From Candidatus Pelagibacter sp. (GTDB lineage Bacteria; Pseudomonadota; Alphaproteobacteria; Pelagibacterales; Pelagibacteraceae), in contig NZJU01000043.1 in NCBI GenBank assembly GCA_002692325.1, positions 1 to 12,371 on the forward strand: 12,371 nucleotides of DNA. Direction: 5' to 3'. Position numbers and translations under genes: made by a program. A model generated the notes under the pieces. That model saw nothing but the letters and a program-made list of their open reading frames with translations, was not told the DNA's origin and ran no database searches. Positions 6,544 through 12,371 of the stretch are shown piece after piece. The first letter of the stretch is position 1; each line of letters begins with the position of its first letter.

Positions 6544-8083
6544 AGTGTCTTACACCAGTCAAAATCATTGAGACTTTTGAATTTTTAGCAGACTTTATCA
6601 CTTCGTTATCTCTTATAGAACCGCCTGGCTGTATTATGGTTTTAACTCCCGATTTTGTTAATTGTTTTAACCCATCCGCAAAAGGAAAAAAAGCGTCTGA
6701 AGCTGCAATTGAACCTTTAATTTTTTTGCCATGAAACTTTTTTGATTTTTGAACAGCTAGTTTGCAACTATCTAGTCTACTTGGTTGTCCAGCTCCTATC
6801 CCCAATGTCATTAAGCCTTTTGTTATTACTATTGCATTTGATTTAACAAATTTAGCTACAGTGCTAGCAAATAACAACTCTTCAAAAAATTTCTTATTTA
6901 TTCTTTTTTTTGGTAAGATTTTAAATTTTTCTTTATCAAAATTTTGATCATCCTTGTCTTGTATCAAGAATTGTCCATCAAAAAATTTTATATCCATTGT
7001 ATCTTTAAGTAGATATTTAGATGAGTCTATTATTCTCATATTTTTTTTTGTCTTTAAAATTTTTAAAGCACTTTTCTCGAATTGATTTGCAACCACAACT
7101 TCAAAGTAGTTCTTAATAATTTCTTTTGCTATTACCTCATTTATTTTATAATTGGTAGCTAAAATTCCCCCAAATGAACTTACTGGATCAGAAGATAATG
7201 CATCTTTATATGATTTTAACGATGATTTGTTTGATGCAACTCCACAAGGATTTGCGTGTTTAATTATAGCACTTGTGGGCAATTTTTTAAAGGACCTGAC
7301 AATCTCAATCGCAGTAACCATGTCGTTGTAATTATTATAACTTAATTTTTTTCCAGAAATCTTTTTTAACTTCAATGTTTTGTCACTAAAGTCATTTATA
7401 TATATTGCAGCATTTTGATGAGGATTCTCCCCATATCTTAAATCTTCAAATTTTCTCCCAAATATCGTTATTCTATCTGGAAACTTAATTTTGAGTTTTT
7501 TATTAATCCAATTTGAGATAAGAGAATCATAATAAGCTGTTAAACTGAAAGCCTTGCTTGCCATAAGTTCCCTAAATTCTAATGAGACCGAACCTCTGAA
7601 TTTTAATAACTCATTACAGAATTTTCCATAATCTTGTTTGCTTGTTATAATAGTAACATTTTTAAAGTTTTTGGCTGCAGCCCTGACCATAGTTGGTCCA
7701 CCAACATCTATATTATTTATTATCTTTTTCTCATTTTTGGATTCTGAAACAATCTTTTGAAATGGATAAAAATTTACTATTATTAGGTCAATTGCAGGAA
7801 ATTTATTTTTTTTCATCTGGTTTAGATGAGTTTTTTTTGATCTATCATGTAATATACCCGCATGGATCTTGGGATGAAGTGTTTTAACTCTGCCATCTAA
7901 CATCTCTTTAAACCGTGTATATTTTGAGATTTCGGTACAATTAAAACCTAAACTGTTAATTTTCTTATAAGTTCCGCCAGAGCTTATAATATTAACTTCA
8001 AATTTACTTAAGGTTTCTAGTATATCTAAAAGGTCTTCTTTATCCGATACAGATATAAGGGCATTTTTAATTTTTTTAAGCAT
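6533..8083 (-). CDS. purH: Bifunctional AICAR formyltransferase / IMP cyclohydrolase
   Basis: PurH performs the last two steps of de novo purine synthesis: formylation of AICAR with 10-formyl-tetrahydrofolate, then ring closure to IMP. Using the ATG at 8083 the protein has 516 residues, normal for the family (about 510-530). The N-terminal cyclohydrolase (MGS-like) domain spans about 1-190, with ALISVSDK (8-15), SSGGT (34-38), DGRVKTLHPKIHAG (63-76) and NFYPF (104-108). The formyltransferase domain spans about 200-516, with GRKFEDLRYGENPHQ (209-223), the catalytic Lys-His pair in KHANPCG (275-281), SSFGG (302-306), GAGQPSR (430-436) and a FFPFADG segment (465-471). A TTG one codon upstream (8086) is in frame but the ATG is preferred. 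The start lies inside the end of the heparinase-like gene (8-base overlap), implying coupling. Confidence 0.97.
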   Translation of the reverse strand: MLKKIKNALISVSDKEDLLDILETLSKFEVNIISSGGTYKKINSLGFNCTEISKYTRFKEMLDGRVKTLHPKIHAGILHDRSKKTHLNQMKKNKFPAIDLIIVNFYPFQKIVSESKNEKKIINNIDVGGPTMVRAAAKNFKNVTIITSKQDYGKFCNELLKFRGSVSLEFRELMASKAFSLTAYYDSLISNWINKKLKIKFPDRITIFGRKFEDLRYGENPHQNAAIYINDFSDKTLKLKKISGKKLSYNNYNDMVTAIEIVRSFKKLPTSAIIKHANPCGVASNKSSLKSYKDALSSDPVSSFGGILATNYKINEVIAKEIIKNYFEVVVANQFEKSALKILKTKKNMRIIDSSKYLLKDTMDIKFFDGQFLIQDKDDQNFDKEKFKILPKKRINKKFFEELLFASTVAKFVKSNAIVITKGLMTLGIGAGQPSRLDSCKLAVQKSKKFHGKKIKGSIAASDAFFPFADGLKQLTKSGVKTIIQPGGSIRDNEVIKSAKNSKVSMILTGVRHFKH

Positions 8084-9731
8084 CAATATTCTTTTTAATT
8101 CCCCAACAAATAACTTCTTTCTCTTTTGTAATTTTTCCTTTTAGAAAAATGTTTAAGTTATTAATTATTTTATTTTTTCCAAAAAATATACCTTTTTCGA
8201 TATCCAAACTACAGTTATCACTGTGAAATAATAGTGATTTATTTTTATTGAGCTGTATAAGAGCGCTCCTACCACTCATAGTTTTTGTTGCACCAACTCC
8301 GGGATAAAGATGGAATCTTATAGTAAAATTGAGATCTGAGGGCAGTGCATTACTTTTAGTTAGAGTGTCCTCTCCTTGGATATCATTGCTTATTTTGTTA
8401 ATTCTTATTAATCTTGAAACCTTTAGACCCAATCTTTTTTTATATGCATCATGTGAAGCAGACAAATCCAACTTAACATTATCCTCTTCCAGACTAACAT
8501 CAAAAATTTTAATCGGGTCTTTTATTAAATAACCAAAAGTTCTATTAATCAAATTATTTCTTTCAAGTCGAGTTGCAGAATAATCATTAATTGTTATAGA
8601 AGATTGAGAAGAGGACAATCTACTAATTAAGGCTGCCTTCTTCGAGATACTTGATCCAAAGCCTCCATTCGTAATTATCTTATTTTTATCAAAAAAATAT
8701 TCAAAAGATAATGGACCAGATTGATAAAATCCTGAAAATTTTTTTTTTGGAGTCGAGGAAGTATCTAAAAAAATTACATCTTTTTTAAACCTAATCTTTT
8801 TTATATCTATTGATAATTCCTTTTCCTCTTTCGTTCTATAATTAAGATTTTTTAAATATTCTAAGAAACTATCTAAATTTATCTCAGACGTGCCATTAAA
8901 TAATGGAAGTTGTTTGGAAGGTGTAATCAGATAAGAAATATTCTTAAGAAATTTTTCAATTATTTTGTCGACATATTCCGGGGTATTATTGTTAGATTCT
9001 TTTAAACATTCTTTTATAAGGATTAAAAATTTCAAAAATTTTAGTATATGGTATGGATTTTTATTGTGAGGAAAACCATTAACATCAAAGAATTCTACCA
9101 ATAATTTTTCCAGTTTACTAAAACCAAGGTTAAAATTATCTTCTCGGTCTTTAAATACAATCCCACTCAATATTATCGCAGACAAAATCTCAATTTGTTT
9201 TGATGGCTCATTTTCATTTAAATGGCTTTCTTTCAAATGATTAATCTGCGTAAAAAGAACTTTTACAAACTCATTTCCAAAAGTAATATTTTTACTACTA
9301 AGTATCAGCTCAGCATTCATTATCCAACTAATAATTCTGAGACTGGTTAATGAAGGTTTCCAAATTTCTTTCTCATACTTTTTATATTTATCTACCCAGT
9401 CACTTATCACTTTTCTTACTATTGCACCGTCATTCTTTCGGTCTATCAAACTCAACCATAAAAAATTATGAGGATAGTGTGATTTCGAGGTAGCATTTGT
9501 TTGATCCCAAATCTTGTAAACTGTATTCGCGTTAAGACTAAACTCAAAATTATTCTTGTTCGTCAGCGAACTTAATAAGTATGGGTTAGGAAAAAATAGA
9601 AATTTATTTTCAGTCTTCTCTATTATTTTTGAATTATAATACTCACTCTTAAAATAAATTTTTTTAAGAAAAATGATTATATTGTTTCGAAAAGCTAAAA
9701 AGTAAATAAAAATATTTTTTACCCCGAACAT
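8076..9731 (-). CDS. Heparinase II/III family protein
   Basis: This 551-residue protein belongs to the heparinase II/III-like family (polysaccharide-lyase fold), in the subfamily that sits between rpe and purH in many alphaproteobacteria. The N-terminal half (about 60-300) is an alpha-helical toroid-like region with NFLWLSLI (89-96), WKPSLTSLRIISWI (124-137) and DVNGFPHNKNPYH (216-228). The C-terminal beta-rich domain (about 320-551) shows SGPLSFE (338-344), ASHDAYKKRLGL (425-436), QGEDTL (452-457) and the IRFHLYPGV segment (471-479), all recognisable for this subfamily. Two positions I recall as His in relatives are Gln here (Q337 and Q376), so lyase activity is uncertain. The N-terminus is hydrophobic (about 6-23) but is not a clear signal peptide. 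The ATG follows the rpe stop with no gap. The biological substrate is unknown. Confidence 0.82.
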   Translation of the reverse strand: MFGVKNIFIYFLAFRNNIIIFLKKIYFKSEYYNSKIIEKTENKFLFFPNPYLLSSLTNKNNFEFSLNANTVYKIWDQTNATSKSHYPHNFLWLSLIDRKNDGAIVRKVISDWVDKYKKYEKEIWKPSLTSLRIISWIMNAELILSSKNITFGNEFVKVLFTQINHLKESHLNENEPSKQIEILSAIILSGIVFKDREDNFNLGFSKLEKLLVEFFDVNGFPHNKNPYHILKFLKFLILIKECLKESNNNTPEYVDKIIEKFLKNISYLITPSKQLPLFNGTSEINLDSFLEYLKNLNYRTKEEKELSIDIKKIRFKKDVIFLDTSSTPKKKFSGFYQSGPLSFEYFFDKNKIITNGGFGSSISKKAALISRLSSSQSSITINDYSATRLERNNLINRTFGYLIKDPIKIFDVSLEEDNVKLDLSASHDAYKKRLGLKVSRLIRINKISNDIQGEDTLTKSNALPSDLNFTIRFHLYPGVGATKTMSGRSALIQLNKNKSLLFHSDNCSLDIEKGIFFGKNKIINNLNIFLKGKITKEKEVICWGIKKNIDA

Positions 9732-10394
9732 TTACTCTGTTCTTAATAATTTAATATTCTTTTTAAGATCACCGTTATTTTCTTTAAAAATTGTTGATCC
9801 GGAAACAAGTATATTTGCACCCGCATCTTTTACTTCTTTAGCATTTACAAAGTTAATTCCCCCGTCAACTTCTAGATCAACATTAAGATTTTTTTTTTTA
9901 ATGATCTCTCTTAACCTCTTAAGTTTTGGAACCACTTCTGGTAAGAATTTCTGTCCACCAAATCCTGGCTCAACACTCATGATTAATACGAGGTCTATTT
10001 GATCCAAAATATCTTCTACCAAATTTATTTCTGACTTAGGTTTTAGGGATACACCAACCTTTTTGTTGCACTCTTTTATTAAGCTAATAGTTTTAGATAT
10101 ATCTTTAGTTGCCTCTGGGTGAAAAGTGATTATATCTGCCCCAGAGTTTGCAAAGTCTTTAATAAAATTGTCAACCGGAGATATCATTAAATGAACATCA
10201 AATATTTTTTTTGTAAATGGTCTGATCTTTTTTATAATGTCTGGTCCAATTGTAAGATTTGGAACAAAATGACCGTCCATTACATCTACGTGAATATAGT
10301 CAGCGCCCGCTTCATCTAAAGCAGTCACTTCTAATCCTAGCTTACTAAAATCTGCTGACAATATTGATGGAGATATTTTAACTTGATTTGGCAT
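9732..10394 (-). CDS. rpe: Ribulose-phosphate 3-epimerase
   Basis: Rpe interconverts ribulose 5-phosphate and xylulose 5-phosphate in the pentose phosphate pathway, using a TIM barrel and a divalent metal. The 220 residues match the family length. The N-terminal ISPSILSADF (7-16), the metal and catalytic motif HVDVMDGHFVPNLTIGP (35-51) with H35 and D37, DVHLMI (66-71) with H68, MSVEPGFGGQKF (139-150), VDGGI (176-180) with catalytic D177, and GSTIF (199-203) are all present. Its stop abuts the start of the heparinase-like gene exactly (TAA then ATG), which implies an operon with that gene and purH. Ribose phosphates feed purine synthesis, so grouping with purH is functionally sensible. The ATG at 10394 has no Shine-Dalgarno sequence. 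Confidence 0.97.
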   Translation of the reverse strand: MPNQVKISPSILSADFSKLGLEVTALDEAGADYIHVDVMDGHFVPNLTIGPDIIKKIRPFTKKIFDVHLMISPVDNFIKDFANSGADIITFHPEATKDISKTISLIKECNKKVGVSLKPKSEINLVEDILDQIDLVLIMSVEPGFGGQKFLPEVVPKLKRLREIIKKKNLNVDLEVDGGINFVNAKEVKDAGANILVSGSTIFKENNGDLKKNIKLLRTE

Positions 10395-10433
10395 AATTAA
10401 TTTATATTTTATTTAAGAATCTTGTCAAAAATA

Positions 10434-10775
10434 TTATTTATCCGGACTGAATAACCTGTAAAGTTCCCTTGAAAAATCACTATCAATTGGAAATGATAGC
10501 ATCCCCATGCTTCCATATCCAAGCAACCAAGGCATTAAATAAAAACGAATTAAGTAAAAATAAAACGCAACATATAGCGGCACTATTGGTCTAGCTAAAA
10601 ATTCTGGAGTAATTTTATCAAAAACTTTGAGCACCGGGTTAGTTAAACCAACAAAAGCCCTCATGAAGAAAAATTTAGAGTCCTCTTTTTGAAATATATT
10701 CATAGCAGCTCGGCCGAGCAAGGTCCACATTACTAAACCTAAAGCGTAATCTAATATATAGATCCAAATAGACAT
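10434..10775 (-). CDS. Small integral membrane protein, YggT-like
   Basis: This 113-residue protein has two clear hydrophobic stretches (about residues 5-25 and 62-86). Between them is a loop with LTNPVLKVFDKITPEFLARPIVPLY (44-68), which resembles the T-[DN]-P-V-L-x(n)-I-x-P and S/R-P-I-V pattern of YggT/CcdB-like membrane proteins. The C-terminal 25 residues are polar with DSDFSRELYRLFSPDK. YggT proteins have no settled biochemical role; links to osmotic tolerance, membrane insertion and cell division or thylakoid organisation have been suggested in different bacteria. The gene lies 39 bases upstream of rpe in the same direction and just downstream of the symporter terminator, so it likely opens the yggT-like/rpe/heparinase/purH transcript. 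The family call is tentative; that it is a real membrane protein gene is better supported. Confidence 0.55.
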   Translation of the reverse strand: MSIWIYILDYALGLVMWTLLGRAAMNIFQKEDSKFFFMRAFVGLTNPVLKVFDKITPEFLARPIVPLYVAFYFYLIRFYLMPWLLGYGSMGMLSFPIDSDFSRELYRLFSPDK

Positions 10776-10799
10776 TTTTTATTTTAACATTTATTAGAT

Positions 10800-10832
10800 A
10801 AAAAAAAAGGGGCGAATGAATCGCCCCTTTTT
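10800..10832 (-). terminator. Rho-independent terminator of the symporter gene
   Basis: A perfect 7-base GC-rich stem GGGGCGA/TCGCCCC (10809-10815 with 10821-10827) closes a 5-base loop ATGAA. It is flanked by 9 A on the left and 5 T on the right, so the stem can extend to 12 pairs. Read on the minus strand it is followed by nine U and lies 20 bases past the symporter stop. The symmetry would also let it work in the plus direction, though no plus-strand gene ends here. Confidence 0.93.
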
Positions 10833-10852
10833 GAAATCAAATTTAATTGACT

Positions 10853-12371
10853 TTAGTGTTGTCTTCCAAGAATAGATTTTCCGCTAGGTATTCTAACTTC
10901 ATCAACCATTCTCTGAGTAGCTGCATCTGGAGCTTTGGTCATTAAACTTACTACAACCATTACTATCAAACACACTGGAGCACCTATCAGACCAAATCTT
11001 AAATGGTCTATACCCAACCATGCAGGGTTACCCATAAATTTAGGGTAAACATAGATTAGGTAAGCTGTTCCAGCCGCGAGACCTGATAATATACCAGCAA
11101 TCGCGCCTTCTCTTGTAGCTCTCTTCCACCATACTCCAAGTACGAGTGGGAAGAATAAGCCTGACATCGCAAAGTCAAACGCCCATGCAACTGCTCCAAG
11201 GATACTAGTAATACGCATTGATGCAATGTATGCACCAGCCGCGCCAACAACGATTAATAGAACTCTTGCTACTATTAATCTTTTTCTAACATCCGCTTTT
11301 GGATCAATCATGTTATAGTAAACGTCATGCGATAACGCATTAGAAATCGCAAGAACTAATCCATCTGCAGTTGACATCGCAGCAGCCATACCACCAGCAG
11401 CAACAAGTCCAGAGATCACATATGGTAATCCAGCAACTTCAGGAGTTGCAAGAACTACTACACCTGTTCTCATAAACCACTCGTTTAACTGTAGTATGCC
11501 GTCACCGTTAAAGTCTGCTATAAACACTTGTTTTTGAGAAGACCACTGTTTGACCCACTCAATATTATTTACATCAGCAATAGATTTTCCAATTATACCC
11601 GTAGGTAAATTTGGATCCATCAATGATATTTTAGAAAGTGTTGCTAGCATTGGCGCTGAAGAGTATAGCAAGAAAATAAAGAATAGTGACCAAGCCACTG
11701 ATTTTCTAGCTGATTTTACTGATGGCGTTGTAAAGTATCTCATTAAAATATGAGGTAACGATGCAGTTCCAACCATCATACAGATCGCAAGTGAAATGTA
11801 CTTCCAAACTGCCATACCACCTGCTGCTATTCCAGAGTGTGGTACTGCAATGGATTTTAATCCACCTGGTACTCCTGCAGCCTTAACGTCTGCCGCACTG
11901 TTTTTAACTAAACCGAATTGTTGTTCAAGTTCGCCAATTCTCGCTACTTCATCACCTAACATTAGGTGAGGGAATACACCTGCACCAATTCTGTTACTTA
12001 TCCAGAATACTGGAATTAAGTAAGCAACAATTAATACAATGTATTGAGCAACTTGCGTCCATGTTACGGCTCTCATTCCACCTAACATAGAACACAATAA
12101 GATACTGACTAAACCTACCCATACACCAGCTTCAAAAGGAATTCCTAGTGCTCTAGCAGCAATAGTTCCAGTAGCGTTAATTTGCGCTGTCACATAAGTG
12201 AAAGAAGCTAATACAAGAACCAATACTGCACAGAAACGAACTGCGTTTCCACCATATCTTGTTCCTATAAAGTCTGGCACTGTGTAACATCCAAATTTTC
12301 TTAGATAGGGTGCTAATAAAGTTGAAACAAGCACATAACCACCTGTCCAACCTACTAAGAAGGCCATATAA
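10853..12371 (-). CDS. Sodium:solute symporter, VC_2705/ActP-like (5' end cut by window edge)
   Basis: This is a member of the sodium:solute symporter superfamily (SSS), large VC_2705-type subfamily, related to acetate/monocarboxylate permeases such as ActP. About 505 residues are visible. The reading frame stays open upstream of the Met codon at 12367 to the window edge, and the first residues fall within an early membrane segment (FLVGWTGGYVL), so roughly the first transmembrane part is missing. Numbering from that Met, hallmarks are APYLRKFGCYTVPDFIGTRY (19-38), LGGMRAVTWTQVAQY (95-109), LPHILMRYFT (204-213), TPEVAGLP (308-315) and the Na+-site region MSTADGLVLAISNALSHD (331-348). About ten membrane helices remain. 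A loop at 285-296 matches a calcium-binding EF-hand. Base composition is visibly less AT-rich than its neighbours, suggesting high expression. The transported solute, an organic acid by analogy, is unproven. Confidence 0.9.
   Translation of the reverse strand, partial: YMAFLVGWTGGYVLVSTLLAPYLRKFGCYTVPDFIGTRYGGNAVRFCAVLVLVLASFTYVTAQINATGTIAARALGIPFEAGVWVGLVSILLCSMLGGMRAVTWTQVAQYIVLIVAYLIPVFWISNRIGAGVFPHLMLGDEVARIGELEQQFGLVKNSAADVKAAGVPGGLKSIAVPHSGIAAGGMAVWKYISLAICMMVGTASLPHILMRYFTTPSVKSARKSVAWSLFFIFLLYSSAPMLATLSKISLMDPNLPTGIIGKSIADVNNIEWVKQWSSQKQVFIADFNGDGILQLNEWFMRTGVVVLATPEVAGLPYVISGLVAAGGMAAAMSTADGLVLAISNALSHDVYYNMIDPKADVRKRLIVARVLLIVVGAAGAYIASMRITSILGAVAWAFDFAMSGLFFPLVLGVWWKRATREGAIAGILSGLAAGTAYLIYVYPKFMGNPAWLGIDHLRFGLIGAPVCLIVMVVVSLMTKAPDAATQRMVDEVRIPSGKSILGRQH

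Noticed and set aside
8084..8086. TTG as the purH start
   Set aside because: An ATG follows immediately in frame and the family motif spacing does not need the extra residue.
11056..11250. Open reading frame on the minus strand in another frame within the symporter gene
   Set aside because: It lies wholly within a well-supported gene and shows no family motif; a shadow reading frame.

Overview
The window looks like the chromosome of an alphaproteobacterium with a very AT-rich, compact genome, most likely a SAR11 (Pelagibacterales)-type marine bacterium. This rests on the low GC, lysine- and isoleucine-rich proteins, overlapping or abutting genes, scarce Shine-Dalgarno sequences, and two gene orders typical of Alphaproteobacteria: maf-ppsR / hemE-hemH-hemJ-rho, and rpe-heparinase-like-purH. 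The assignment is inference, because no 16S gene or phylogenetic marker is present.

Left part (1-5399): maf and the pyruvate phosphate dikinase regulator run leftward and overlap by 4 bases. hemE, hemH and hemJ (three late haem-biosynthesis steps) run rightward, followed by rho. The 278-base AT-rich gap between the two divergent groups (1366-1643) is the DUF299/RP001-hemE junction, where several alphaproteobacterial chromosomes, including Caulobacter, have their replication origin. It carries a phased TTAAC cluster with one exact CtrA-type half-site pair, an inverted pair of DnaA-box-like TTATTAACA sequences, and an almost G+C-free stretch next to hemE. I read it as a putative oriC.

Middle part (5401-6543): a LON N-terminal-domain protein is convergent with rho and divergent from tRNA-Gly(GCC). 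The tRNA is followed after 7 bases by a pterin-4a-carbinolamine dehydratase. The 86-base divergent region carries a good promoter for the tRNA and a TTGACA promoter placed so close to the LON-domain start that its mRNA may be leaderless.

Right part (6533-10775): a tight leftward cluster holds a YggT-like membrane protein, ribulose-phosphate 3-epimerase, a heparinase II/III-family protein and purH. The last three genes abut or overlap, which suggests one transcript linking pentose-phosphate, polysaccharide-lyase-like and purine-synthesis functions. A strong Rho-independent terminator (10800-10832) separates this block from a sodium:solute symporter gene (VC_2705/ActP-like), also leftward, whose 5' end lies beyond the window.

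Most of the window is housekeeping. I see no CRISPR array, transposase, phage gene, toxin-antitoxin pair or convincing new multi-gene system. The items most worth checking are the putative origin, the leaderless LON-domain gene, the tRNA-mRNA junction, and the altered conserved residues in the heparinase-like protein.
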